Positions 30,359 to 40,500 of a stretch of DNA of 64,000 nucleotides are shown piece after piece. The DNA is from Yponomeuta sedellus (Eukaryota; Arthropoda; Insecta; Lepidoptera; Yponomeutidae), in NCBI GenBank assembly GCA_934045075.1, contig OW203727.1, positions 22,829,311 to 22,893,310 of the forward strand, given 5' to 3'. Below the pieces are notes generated by a model. The model saw only the letters and a list, made by a program, of their open reading frames with translations. It had not been told where the DNA came from and searched no databases. Made by a program: the position numbers and the translations under genes. How positions within the stretch are numbered: the first letter of the stretch is position 1; every line of letters starts with the position of its first letter.

Positions 30359-30574
30359 GTCATAGTGTAACCTTGTAATGCATAATAATATAATGTAACC
30401 TTGTATGTAACTAGGAAACTAGTATTTTTTCAATGTCCATGTAATTGACCTTGTATTAGGATATATATATCCTAATACAAGGTCAATACTACTACTACTA
30501 GGATATATTTTAAGTACATATTTAATGTAACGCCATTGATTTCTCGAGATAAATAAAGTTAAATAATAAAGCTT
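30359..30574. other. Short stretch with a perfect 44-bp palindrome
   Basis: 30444-30487 reads ATTGACCTTGTATTAGGATA plus its exact reverse complement with only TATA at the centre and no spacer. No other feature was seen. Confidence 0.9.
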
Positions 30575-31085
30575 ATATACGCCCAACTGTAGGGCACAGG
30601 CTTTCTTCTTGTTCGGAAAAATGCCTTTTAAATAAGAATGGAAAGCAACCATGCTCAAAATTGCATGATATACTTCGATATATATGTGTGTTACTTTATG
30701 TAATTTATCGATATTAAGATGTGAAGTCATAATAGCAATACCACTCGCTAATAAAAACTGTATTTGCACGGATAATTACTCGTTTAATTTTATATTTTAC
30801 AATTTTCCGTCGTTTCGGCACTTTTGCAAGTACCGTGGTCCCGGAAGACGTGCGAGTAAATACGAGTACATATCCGTGCAAATACATTTTTCACTATGTC
30901 TAGTGCTCGTGTTAACCTTAGAAAATACTACCACTCGCTAATTATGAAGGAAATCATCGTGAGGAAAACTGAGCTGCTGAGGTGTACAAATACCTCAGCG
31001 CTTGACATTGCCAACCAGCGATGGGCACGCGTGGTAATTAAGCCCAAAGAAGACCTGTGCCCTGGAGTGGGACGTTTATAGGCAA
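30575..31085 (+). mobile_element. SL SINE split by a PA insertion
   Basis: The left piece ends at AATACCACTCGCTAAT (to 30752). The right piece resumes TACCACTCGCTAATTATGAA at 30929, then GAGGAAAACTGAGCTGC and CCTGTGCCCTGGAGTGGG. A reverse SL scrap (30580-30620) precedes it. Confidence 0.85.
30739..30942. mobile_element. Penelope-like PA foldback with 14-bp target duplication
   Basis: TACCACTCGCTAAT flanks the insert on both sides (30739-30752, 30929-30942). The insert has arms AAAAACTGTATTTGCACGG and CCGTGCAAATACATTTTTC around TCGTTTCGGCAC. It ends in the PA tail GTCTAGTGCTCGTGTTAACC. The insertion lies inside an SL SINE, which makes the boundaries unambiguous. Confidence 0.9.
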
Positions 31086-31206
31086 ACAATATCACACTTC
31101 GTTGACTTCGACCCCCTTAACGTCAGTCAGACTGTGATCTAAAAAAGGACCTACTAAAAAAATATAGACAGATTAAAAAAAATATATGCAATGTTATTTA
31201 ATATGA

Positions 31207-31545
31207 TTCGATATCAATCCTTTATGTCTCCAATGTTGGGGCACGGGTCTCTTCCTGGATCGCAAGAAGGATAGGCCATACTCCACCACGGGGGCCAAGT
31301 CGGCGTTTGTGGACGATTGTAAGACAGTGGCGGGCCTTAATGTCAGAAGTTATCAAGCCGCCCATAAGGCCTCTGACACGGCTTAACGACTGCCATTACA
31401 TGACAGCTGGCACCAACGGCTTAAAGTGCCTCGCAAAGCGGTATTCGCAAGGTGGTCACCCATCCAGTACCTGACCGCGCCTGTTGTTGCTTAAAGGAAT
31501 CAAGTGATTGATTCCAATCACTCGGTTCCGCTAGGCCACGAGCGC
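31207..31545 (-). mobile_element. S5 SINE, full length, reverse
   Basis: From TTCGATATCAATCC to GGCCACGAGCGCTCC. The 5S-like head is legible (reverse of GTTGCTTAAAGGAATC, CCATCCAGTACCTGACCGCG). Confidence 0.9.
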
Positions 31546-32042
31546 TCCATGCAATGTTATATAATAACTATTCTTCTGTATACAGTTCTTCTGTTAAAAT
31601 TGTTTTATGTTCTGCTACTGTCATATCATACAGTGGTGACCTCTGACTTCATTCAACTAATTTGATGGATAAGCCACCTGTATTTTAACTACATAAGGTA
31701 TATACGTTTGCACATTGTATCTGGATAATTTCACTATAATTCTGAGGCTATAAATGCAATGACCATGAGATACTCTTTACTGTGGTATTTTAGATTCTAT
31801 CACGTTTTTTTTTGCATTAACTGCAATCTTAGTAATCCATCCGTCTGGCATAGAAGCGTGTGAGTAACACACCAACAAAACAAAGTCAAAGTCAAAGAAA
31901 TTTTAGTCACTATAAAAACAATAATGAACATCAAAGCTGTAAGTTTCACAATTAATAGATTAGTCTTTAGGAAATCTATAATATAAAAAAAATAGGAAGA
32001 CAAGCCCCCCACAGATGGGTCACTGACTATAGGCTTCATAAG
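31546..32042. other. No gene recognised
   Basis: An 83-codon minus frame (31800-32051) is rich in L/I/F/V but partly overlaps the retrotransposon fragment that follows. I do not support it as a gene. Confidence 0.35.
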
Positions 32043-32305
32043 AAGATTCAAGGTCGCCCAGCGCGCAATGGAGAGAGTTATGTTAGGAGTTTCACTGCGT
32101 GATCGAATCAGGAATTAGGAGATCCGCAGAAGAGCCCGAGTACGGATATAGCTCGTAGAATTACTCAGTTGAAGTGGCAGTGGCCAGGGCACTTAGCTGT
32201 AGCATTAGAAGCGATGGCCGTTAGAGCTAAAAAGTTCTGACCTTCTGACCACGGACTGGACAGCCCGTCCACCAGAAGTTCTGACGACCAGGGAGTCGAT
32301 TCTGT
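32043..32305 (+). pseudogene. RTE-like reverse transcriptase fragment
   Basis: The frame reads FKVAQRAMERVMLGVSLRDR then IRN and a stop, EIRRRARV, then a shift to ITQLKWQWPGHLA. QRAMER-x-ML-(G)-x-S-LRDR-x-RN-x-x-IR and the later KWxWAGH motif are hallmarks of RTE/CR1-type LINEs. It carries several stops and frameshifts. Confidence 0.8.
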
Positions 32306-32479
32306 TAGTGCCTTATATTACCGGATTCGGGTCACGTGACGTGTTTTTTCATGCCATTGACGTCCAAAATGTTTGACGTATGCGCCTAGATTTCATGCAG
32401 CAACGAAATTAAATCGCCACGTTCATGCAATGGTCATTGTACTATAGTGCATTACCAGAATTTAGGCCCTGGTTACGGT
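32306..32479. other. No feature seen
   Basis: Nothing supportable. Confidence 0.3.
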
Positions 32480-32670
32480 GGCGGGGAGACGCGGGAGAAG
32501 CCATGTCATCTCTGATGGGCAGTTTGACAACTTCTGAGAGTAAGGCCCGCCACCGTCTTACAATCCTCCACTAACCCGGACTTGGCCATCGTGGTGGAGT
32601 ATAGCCTACCCTTCCTGTGATGCAGGAAGAGACCCGTGCCCCAGCAGAAGGGTTGACATCGCACCGCAAT
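32480..32670 (+). mobile_element. S5 SINE, 3' half
   Basis: AAGCCATGTCATCTCTGATG to AGCAGAAGGGTTGACATCGC. The head is missing. Confidence 0.83.
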
Positions 32671-32949
32671 TGTAAAACGATTACGGCAGTTTCAAGTTTA
32701 CTGTACCTTGTTTAATTGACCTAAATCTAATTACTTTGTGAAGATTATAAACTGTTTACATGTTGATAAGATGAAAATGCAGCTATATGCAAACGTGCAA
32801 TGTGAAACACATTGTTTTGTGATCTGATAAGGAATCTTGATTAATTTACATATTGATATCATGAATGTTTGTGTGACCTGCAGGTGACACTTGTATGTCT
32901 GTCAAATCCATATTATTTACATTTTGACATAAAATAGTTACCTAAATAG
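32671..32949. other. No feature seen
   Basis: AT-rich unique-looking DNA. Confidence 0.3.
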
Positions 32950-33045
32950 TCACGGCACCTGAAAAAGTGCCGAAACGTTGGAAAATTGTAAAAAATGTAA
33001 TAAACGAGCATAAATCCGTATAAAAACAGTTTTAATTATAAAATA
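32950..33045 (+). mobile_element. PA arm fragment
   Basis: CACGGCACCTGAAAAAGTGC, CGAAACGTTGGAAAATTG and GCATAAATCCGTATAAAAAC. Single arm, no tail. Confidence 0.8.
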
Positions 33046-33071
33046 GTTACACATTTAATTTATCATACTGA

Positions 33072-33446
33072 AATGAAATAAAATGAAAAGGTTTTATTAA
33101 AAGTAGCACAGAAACTGCGGCTTTAATGAACGTTACAAGTCAAACTAGGTGTCCATTTTAAAATCTAGATCATTTTGTAGAAAAAATGGACAAAAAACTC
33201 CAAACTAAGTCTTTTTAAAGTCCTTAATTAACATAGTTCACATAATTATTATAAAATATAGAACTTATACATTGTACTGGCTCTAATTTCAGACCTCATT
33301 GTCATCTCAATAATCCTTTGTATTATAGTAGCTCTTTTGGCACAAAGTGTTTTTTGAACTGCTTTTCAGGCAAGCTTGATATATCTTCAGGGATTTTATT
33401 ATAGAAGCGCATACAATGCCCCTTGAAGGATGTTTGCCAGCCTAGT
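33072..33446 (-). mobile_element. LX 3' end, reverse
   Basis: Tail GAAATGAAATAAAATGAAAA, then the 3' UTR and about 45 codons of the ORF C-terminus (reverse of GGCATTGTATGCGCTTCTAT). It is truncated at the plus-strand right end, with an internal deletion near GTTTGCCAGC. Confidence 0.88.
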
Positions 33447-33838
33447 GAAAATTACTTTGCTAAATTCCGCCAAAAATCCCACAAGCACCACGCGGTTAGT
33501 TAATGCACCGCCCTCCCTCTCACTTTTTCAAGCAGAAGCAAGACACGAACACACCACCACCGACACCAATACTTGTGTGAGAAAATTCGCGACGCGTTTC
33601 GCCTCAACACGAGGCATCCTCAGGCTCACAAGTGACATTATTTAAATATCACGTTATCTGGAGGCTGTTTTTTTAATTACTATCTATTCTAGTTATCGAT
33701 ACGTGTTTTTCTAAAAAGTAAACCATCATTCGCTTTAAGATTCCAATAGGTCCGAACTGGCTTGGGTCGACCCTAAGACACTCGAACCATAGTTCATTCG
33801 AATTTTATTATTTTTCGTCTTGATATTCTTGCTTTATC
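33447..33838. other. Element carrying a hammerhead-like motif
   Basis: Unassigned sequence around the hammerhead-like fold (next entry). ACACACCACCACCGACACC lies upstream. A 71-codon plus frame (33430-33645) crosses the LX junction and is not a gene. Confidence 0.4.
33577..33629 (-). ncRNA. Hammerhead ribozyme-like motif
   Basis: On the minus strand GUGAGC is followed by CUGAGGA (core box 1, CUGANGA), a 5-bp helix GCCUC/GAGGC with loop GUGUU, GAAA (core box 2), a palindromic ACGCGU that can serve as a very short stem III, then the cleavage-site C. Downstream CUCAC can pair with GUGAG to close stem I. A single extra U follows CUGAGGA. Short-stem-III hammerheads of this kind are known in Penelope-like elements. 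Activity is not established. Confidence 0.6.
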
Positions 33839-34144
33839 ATACTAATTATAAACGCGTAAGTTTGTAAGTTGGATGGATGGATAACGTCCATCCATCCAAC
33901 AACATCCATCTTTACGTAAAAAGTATTTTAATGGAACTTTACAATAATATAGCTTATACATCAGAATAACACATAGGCTACAACTTATAAAAAATTGTGT
34001 CATATTGTTCAAATGCGACCCAAAAATTATTTATGTGATAATTTTAAAGTCAAAATGATAGTTCTTTTCTACGCCACGCTAACAGACTCGTAAGCCATTC
34101 GAAATACTAATTCTGCGCTGACGAAGTCGCGGGCATCAGCTAGA
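33839..34144 (+). mobile_element. Helitron-like repeat
   Basis: Starts ACTAATTATAAACGCGTAAG and ends GACGAAGTCGCGGGCATCAG-CTAG. It contains a local inverted piece (GGATGGATGGATAACG / GTCCATCCATCCAAC). Confidence 0.6.
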
Positions 34145-34999
34145 AGTTAATTAAAGTAATTTTCGGTATCAAAGATTTTAACACGCCAAATTTTAATACT
34201 GGCACCTAAAGTTTCCGTTCCAAATCCAAAAAAATCGTTACAATAGTCCATTAAAATATGGTGTACGAACTCAAAAGCCACTCATAAACAAAGGTTTATC
34301 TCGGAACGACAAAATTGTTGGCAATGGTATACAAATTGTCGCCTACAAATGCTCGTAAACGGGCTTGGCTTCTTTAGTTACAGGATAAGATAATAAGAAA
34401 ATTGTTGTAGCGATACTCTACCGCGGAGAGAAGTAAAGTGAACGTTATTGCTAAACCGTGTCGTTTTCTGTACCATTTATCTGTATTTATATTTATAGCG
34501 AACAAGAAAATCCTTTTACAGTGCTACACACGAAATAAGTCTCGCGGATGTACCTGCGCAGATGACCAAATTTTGGATGTGCGGCAAGTTGATCGACCAA
34601 TCAGATAGTTTCATTTTATGGCAGGCCGCGCGCCTTTGTTGCTATTGGTTGATTCAACGTCATCGATGCAGGCGACTATTAGTTTGGCAATATTAGCGTA
34701 AGCGAAATAGGTAGCGCTACTGCGGCAATCAATTCTGCACCTTAACCGTATCGGTTAAAGATCACGTTGAATGTACTTATAGCTTCGGGTACTTTCGTTA
34801 CACTTTTTCCTAGTCTGCGCGAACGCAGATTCCCGAAGGGACTTCTATGATGTGTAGTACTGTACAAGAACCGAAAGTGGTAGTAAGCTTTTGTTTTTTT
34901 TTGTGGAGAGGGAAGGTTTTGGTAGCAACCTAAAATTTTTAAAGGTATTTAAAAATGAAACCATTTACGATTGATGACCAAGGTCGTCACTTTGTAAAC
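34145..34999. other. No gene recognised
   Basis: The longest stretch here without an identifiable repeat. It has moderately CpG-rich parts (GGCCGCGCGCCTTTG near 34625) and no open frame above threshold or splice-bounded exon. Confidence 0.4.
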
Positions 35000-35243
35000 A
35001 ATTATAGTTCTATATTAAACGGGTCAAATCGCGATTATTTATTAGGTTAAAACGTAATTACCTTATTTCCCGACGTTTCGGCAGCGTTACAGTTGCCGTG
35101 GTCTCGGGTAGGGTCTACGGGTAGGGTCTACCCGAGATAAGGTAATTACGTTTTACCTAATAAATAATCGCGATTTGACCCGTTTAATATATAACTATGT
35201 ATGAGTATCGCGAATCATTAAGAAATACTAATTATAGTTCTAT
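35000..35243. mobile_element. Penelope-like PB foldback with 14-bp target duplication
   Basis: AATTATAGTTCTAT occurs at 35000-35013 and 35230-35243. The insert has arms TTAAACGGGTCAAATCGCGA and TCGCGATTTGACCCGTTTAA, a centre with CGACGTTTCGGCAGC and GGGTAGGGTCTAC repeated, and the PB tail GAGTATCGCGAATCATTAAG. Confidence 0.92.
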
Positions 35244-35271
35244 TCGATTTTCTTTATATACCAATATGTAT

Positions 35272-35640
35272 GAAGCGCTCGTGGCCTAGTGGAACCGAGT
35301 GGGTGGAATCATTCACAACGGTGAAGCAACAACAAGCGCGGTCAGGTGCTGGATGGGTGACCATTCCGTGACTGCTGCTAGTGGCATTTTTTCCAAGCGC
35401 TTCCGTGCTTCGCCAGGCATGTTAAGCCGTGCCGGCTGTCACGTAGTGGAAGTTGTTAAGCCATGTCAGAGGCATTACGTGCGGCATGATAACTTTACGG
35501 TTGACAGTACGGCCCGCCACTGTCTTACAATCCTCCGCCAACCCGGACTTGGCCCCCGTGTTGGAGTATGGCCTGAAGAACCTTCCTGCGATGCAGGAAG
35601 AGATCCGTGCCCCAGCAGAGGGGATATCTTTTTCTTCTTT
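35272..35640 (+). mobile_element. S5 SINE, full length
   Basis: GAAGCGCTCGTGGCCTAGTG, GGTCAGGTGCTGGATGGGTG and GCCGGCTGTCACGTAGTGG, ending GCCCCAGCAGAGGGGATATC. The extra ACGTGCGGCATGATAAC region is diverged. Confidence 0.9.
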
Positions 35641-35846
35641 TCTTCTACTGAAAATCAAATCACGTGTTTGTTATCGAAGTAGTCCGAAATGGTTTTACCG
35701 ATGTTTATGTTCTTTTTTTGAATATGTGGTAGGTCGGAGATTAGGCCGTAGGCTAATGGCCAAACAACGTTTGTGGGGTCAGCAAGTATAGGTTTAATTA
35801 TTTTATAACGTATTACATAATTTTCATTGCAATTAAAAGTAAATTC
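35641..35846. other. No feature seen
   Basis: Nothing supportable. Confidence 0.3.
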
Positions 35847-36235
35847 ATAGATAGATAGATAGACAGAGAACACTTTATTGTACATAAATAGGAAACTACA
35901 CAGATATTTCTTAACCTAAGAGTACAGACGGCGGCCTTATCACTAAAAGTGATCTCTTCCAGACAAGCTTTGGATGGACTGGAGCAATGTATTGGAGAAG
36001 GAAGTAGATGCACAAATAAATCAAAATATTTCAGATACATTTGAATAAAACATGCTTGAAAACAATTATATATACTAACCCTAAATGGATACGTACAAAT
36101 AATGATATACTCACATAAATACAAAGTGATATAGAAGTTTTCGAATGAATAATGCCTACCATACATTAAGCTTATGCTTTTAGGCTCCATAAGGTTTATT
36201 TTTTCTGGAATAGTAGATGTTATGAAGAATACCTG
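35847..36235 (-). mobile_element. LINE 3' end with (ATAG) tail
   Basis: CATAGATAGATAGATAGACA tail and AACACTTTATTGTACATAAA, with body words GCGGCCTTATCACTAAAAGT and CTTCCAGACAAGC. The 146-codon minus frame here (35813-36253) runs through non-coding 3' UTR and is not a gene. Confidence 0.8.
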
Positions 36236-36740
36236 TGCCCTGCCGTGGAACATTTAAAAGATAAGATAAGATAAGAATATTCTTTATTGTACACCAGAGC
36301 ACATATTATAAAACATGTAATGATACAAAGTACAATTGGCGGCCTTATTGCTAAAAGCAATTTCTTCCAGACAACCTTATGACGGAAAGTTGCTGGAGAA
36401 AATAAGAGACGGGTAGTCGGTGCAAATATATTAATACACTACTTATATAAATAACAATATACCTACATAAACAGTTACATACATAGTTATGATAAACTTA
36501 CATAAATACGTAATAGTAACAATCTACACGATAAGGAAAAAAAATACAATATTGTGTACCTATATGGAGACATACGGAAAAGACACAATAAAAAGGACAA
36601 TGCACGAATACTAAACTTGCAGGGACAGATAAAATTCCTTAACCTTGCTTTTAAAGACAGCTGAGGAAGGGGAGCGCCTTATTGATACCGGAAGATCGTT
36701 CCACAGCCGAGTGGCCGTTACGGTAAAAGGCTACATAAAG
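36236..36740 (-). mobile_element. LINE 3' end with GATAAG tail and ORF end
   Basis: AGATAAGATAAGATAAGAAT, ATTCTTTATTGTACACC and GGCCTTATTGCTAAAAGCAA. The minus strand at 36640-36730 reads TATRLWNDLPVSIRRSPSSA then VFKSKVKEFYLSLQ, the Jockey/CR1-like C-terminal motif. A short SL 3' scrap (GAATACCTGTGCCCTGC) precedes the tail. Confidence 0.83.
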
Positions 36741-36804
36741 AACTATATTTTTTTACGCAGCCTATTAAACGTCCCTACCTATAAACTATTTATCCTTCTT
36801 CTTC

Positions 36805-37045
36805 GGTCCTCTAACTCCTAGGGGACCATAGGGCCTCAACCACAGATTTCCACTTCTGACGGTGGTTCGCGGAAGCTTCCAATTCAGGCTAGCTAGTGCC
36901 GATCGACTTGGTCTCTTGGTCTATTGATCTTTTCCAGGTGGTCCTTGGCCGCCCCCTCTTTCTGCTGCCCAATGGGGTATACGTAAATGCTTGTCTAGTC
37001 AGGCATCTCTTCTCGCGGCGTAGTGTATGTATCTATCCAGCGCCA
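36805..37045 (-). pseudogene. RTE-like ORF C-terminus
   Basis: The minus strand gives GRPRTTWKRSIDQETKSIG and, after a short shift, ANHRQKWKSVVEALWSPRS. G-R-P-x-x-x-W-x-R and (R/H)xxKW-x-x-x-VEAL are the standard end of RTE/BovB-type LINE proteins. Only the tail survives. Confidence 0.78.
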
Positions 37046-37572
37046 TTTTCTACTATTTATCCTAACTTGTCTAATTTACTAAACAAAATTCTAACCACAC
37101 AACTGACATTTGAAGTCAAAACTAGATATTTTATCGCAAGTTCATGAACTGTGTTCATAAAATTGGCGGCGTGTTATCTAAAATAGTGACCCAGGTTACT
37201 TGGTTTATGGAAATATGGCAGTTTTCGACTAAAAAGGCATACTTTACCGGCAGAATCTTGTTTACTAAAATGAACAGATAAGGATAAATAGACTGTACTT
37301 ACTTATATGGGTAACAGAGTTGTCTTATCGTAACGTAACATAACCTGCATCCCAGAGGGGTAGGCAGAGACCAGAGTGCTATTTGCCACGATCCTGACGG
37401 ATCAGCTTCAAGATCATCTTTGAGTTGTCTTATTATGTCCATCGTTAAGTTATTAAAATAATTGGCGTAACATGCCTGTTTTCCGTGTAGCTTATATTAT
37501 AACCTTGTTTGTAAAGAAAATAAAATTGGACTATTCTCAGCTAAGTGTCTGTGTGGGTTGAATGTGTGGTTA
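37046..37572. other. No gene recognised
   Basis: One dispersed scrap at 37345-37410 (CATCCCAGAGGGGTAGGCAG). Otherwise unique-looking. Confidence 0.35.
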
Positions 37573-37900
37573 AGGCGCTTTGGGGTGCTAACAAGCGCCA
37601 CCAATGGAGTAAAAATCGTAACTTGTTTTATAATGCATTTTTTTCTTCAAAAAGTAAACATCATCAAGGAGAATTGAAGACATCAATAAACATAATTTCT
37701 GTGATTACAATTTTCAAAAATACTGCCGGAAATTGGCGGAAATCGATTAAAGTTCTTGGTTGTTGATCCTAGGTTCTAGACTGTAGGCTCTAAAAATACT
37801 GGGCATAGTGGTCAAGAAGAAAAAAACCTATAGAAAAAAAGTAAAAACAAGTTATGATTTTTATTCCATTGGCGGCGCTTGGCATCTGTCTCGCGTATTC
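37573..37900. mobile_element. M1, long copy
   Basis: TTAAGGCGCTTTGGGGTGCT and GCGCCACCAATGGAG at the left; TATGATTTTTATTCCATTGG and CGGCGCTTGGC at the right. The interior keeps GAAATCGATTAAAGTTCTTG. Confidence 0.82.
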
Positions 37901-37942
37901 TATTTTTTTTTAATTTTATGAGTATTTAATTTTAGTAAGAGT

Positions 37943-38113
37943 ATACTATTTTTATTTTAATGCACTAACCCGTGCTAAGGACAAATTTAAAAACCTATTT
38001 AGAGGCTAAAAATTTCACCCATGCCGGGATTCGAACCCGCAACCTCTGGCACGGATAGCGGGTTCGAATCCTGGCATGGGTGAAATTTTTAGCCTCTAAA
38101 TAGGTTTTTTAAG
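37943..38113. repeat. tRL snapback
   Basis: The reverse arm runs from the 3' tail to CCCGCAACCTCTGG, then jumps to CACGGATAGCGGGTTCGAAT and back out to AAATAGGTTTTTTAAG. The fold removed most of the anticodon and D arms. Confidence 0.92.
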
Positions 38114-38896
38114 TAAGAGTACTTTTTATGTGGTGTGAGGCATTGCTACATAACAAATTTGCAAACAATTAAATAATTATTGTTTTGTTTTCCTATACTT
38201 AGTTGTTGGTAGGACGAAAGTTGCTACTAACATTATTAAGTAACAGTAGTAGCTAATTGGGATAACAAAAATACCAAATATTTCAAACGTCCTTTTTTAT
38301 AAAAGTAAACATTATGTTACATTCGAAATATTAGAATTAATATTACTTTTTCTCCTTTAACAGTAAGTAGCGCCATCTTGTGTTGTACATTGTAAATTGT
38401 TAGTTTAGCTATTCGCTAACAGATGGCGCTACTTTTATAATTTATTGAATCACGTCAAAACGGGGAGAAGTCGGCCCCTAGAACCTTAAAGAAAATTTTG
38501 TAGTTTTGCAATAAAAGCAAAATTTTATAATATACTCCGTTTTCTTACGACTTTGTAACAAAACACAAATCTTTCAACTGCTCCTAGAGGTAGTATAGTC
38601 GGACCTAAATCGAATTCCCTACTTCCCACTAGTGAAAACTGGGGAAACTAACTTTAGTGATAGCAGCGAAAGGCATCCTCGGAGATTCGGGAAAAACGGA
38701 TTAAAGTCCTCGCTGACAACCGGAGAGGAGAATATTGCTTTTATTTAATGAGTTGTGCCTTATGACCAGTGTCGCTTGCCTCATCAGGATATAAGAGTAT
38801 GTTGACCCATCTAAAATACCAAATTTTGATTTACTCAACTTTGACACTTATGCTTATATGATTCCAGCGGGTACTACGATGACGCTAGTCTAGAAA
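38114..38896. other. No gene; one small foldback
   Basis: AGTAGCGCCATCTTGTG / ACAGATGGCGCTACT (38365-38432) is a ~68-bp inverted-repeat element. The rest is unique-looking. Confidence 0.5.
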
Positions 38897-39395
38897 TGAA
38901 ATGAAATGGTTTTATTCAAAGTAGCACAGAAACTGCGGCTTAATAAACGTTACCATTCAAACTAGGTGTCTATTTCAAAATCTAGATCGTTTTGGAGAAA
39001 AAATGGACAAAAAAACTCCAAAACTTAGTCTTTTCAAAGTCTTTAATTAACATAGTTTACATAATTATTATAAAACATAGAACTCATACATTGTACTGGC
39101 TTTAATTCCAGACCTCATTGTCATCTAAATAATCCTTTATGTTATAGTAGCCCTTTTGGCACAAAAAATGCTTAACATATTTTTTGAACCGCGATTCAGG
39201 CAAGCTTAATATATGTTCAGGGATTTTATGATAGAAGCGCATACAATGCCCCATGAAGGATGTATTAATCTTTGCCAGCCTAAATAGTGGGAACAAAATT
39301 TTGTGTTTATTTCTAGTATTTACATTGTGTTGGCTACCTAAAGTTCTAAAGTTACTGATATTTTTCCTAACGTACAAAATGTTTTCACATCGTTT
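38897..39395 (-). mobile_element. LX 3' end with intact ORF terminus
   Basis: Tail GAAATGAAATGAAATGG, 3' UTR, and a minus-strand frame from about 39385 to the stop at 39102 with the same end as the left-edge copy (YYNIKDYLDDNEVWN) and shared TLGSQHNVNTRNKH. The longer 122-codon frame is a chimera, since its first ~30 codons come from the 104-bp-type sequence. Confidence 0.9.
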
Positions 39396-39475
39396 TAGCG
39401 TTTTAAATGTCAGCCCAGTACATTGCTTGTTAAATACTGACATTTTGTCGCCCCGCGTGACTCGTGCCACTACTC
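39396..39475 (+). repeat. 104-bp unit, single diverged copy
   Basis: CCCAGTACATTGCTTGTTAA, ATACTGACATTTTGTCGCC and CGCGTGACTCGTGCCAC. It abuts the 5' truncation point of LX, so LX appears to have inserted into this repeat. Confidence 0.6.
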
Positions 39476-39994
39476 TTCTTTTTCTTGTATACTTATACTG
39501 TGTTGTGGTGTTAAAAAATCGTTAAATATATCTCAGAATAAAGAACTATAAAAGTCAAAATCAAATACTACCCAGGCATAGCGTTTGTGTTTTACTACAA
39601 CTTTGGTTCTAAATGAGATTGCAGGATAAATATTTACTGATTGATGTTGGTATAGCTTAAAGCACGAACTTGTTGAATGTATATTGTCTTCTTCTTTGTG
39701 AAAGTTCAAAATGAAATGTGTGTTACAGAAAAATAACTTATTTTTTCATGTACTTAAACAATGTACAAAAAAAAAATATTTTATTGCCATTACTTGGATT
39801 ACACTATTTGGTCAGTTGCTGACTCCCACACTAGGCAAAGCCTATCTCGTGGGAGAAAAACATTGTTTTACAGTTTTTAAATTGTGGTTTTTGTGGCATT
39901 CAAGAAATGGAGCAAGTCGTCCCATTACAAAAACTGTGATGTTCACTTAAAGCTAAATAACAAAACTTTACCAAATAAGGCTGGAACTAATCAG

Positions 39995-39996
<2 letters not shown>
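39476..39996. other. No gene recognised
   Basis: Two short plus frames overlap here (79 and 70 codons) without motifs. CCCACACTAGGCAAAGCC at 39829 is an SR scrap. Confidence 0.35.
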
Positions 39997-40034
<38 letters not shown>

Positions 40035-40078
40035 GCGTGCGTGTGAGTGAGTGTGTGTGCGTGTGTGTGTCTGTCACA
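39997..40078. repeat. (GT)n microsatellite
   Basis: Pure TG run of about 36 bases, then interrupted GTGCGTGTGAGTGAGTG repeats. Confidence 0.95.
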
Positions 40079-40280
40079 ATAGTGAGTTGGAAGTAGCTTT
40101 GGTGGAGTTTTCGACTGTTTGTTACGAATTGCAATGTGTGTGCCTGCATTTAGATGCCATGTTATATTCATTTTAAGTGTTGAAGGAAAGCAAATGATGG
40201 TGAATGAAGACGTTAGGGATTCAAGTGTGATTTTTTGGTGTATAACAAATCATTCCATCTATTGTAGGGTACTCTGGAGG

Positions 40281-40351
40281 TGGAATAATTAGTTACCAGG
40301 TTAGCGGTTTTAGAAGTTTTTCAGAAACCGCTAACCTAGTAACTAATTATT
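40281..40351. repeat. 71-bp foldback
   Basis: ATTAGTTACCAGGTTAGCGG (with GTTT) and AAACCGCTAACCTAGTAACT are ~27-bp arms with one mismatch around a 14-base loop. Confidence 0.85.
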
Positions 40352-40500
40352 GTAATTAGATTTTTGGGAATAAACGGTTTATTATCATTATCTTCTTCAT
40401 CGTTTAGATAATATTTTTTTGTTATTAGAGTAACCAAAATGTTCGCATTTTAGTGCTTAAAAAATATTTTTATGGCATAACAAAAAAATAAAGACTTCCG

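Noticed and set aside
35813..36253. 146-codon minus-strand frame
   Set aside because: It spans a SINE scrap and the non-coding 3' UTR of a LINE, including its simple tail.
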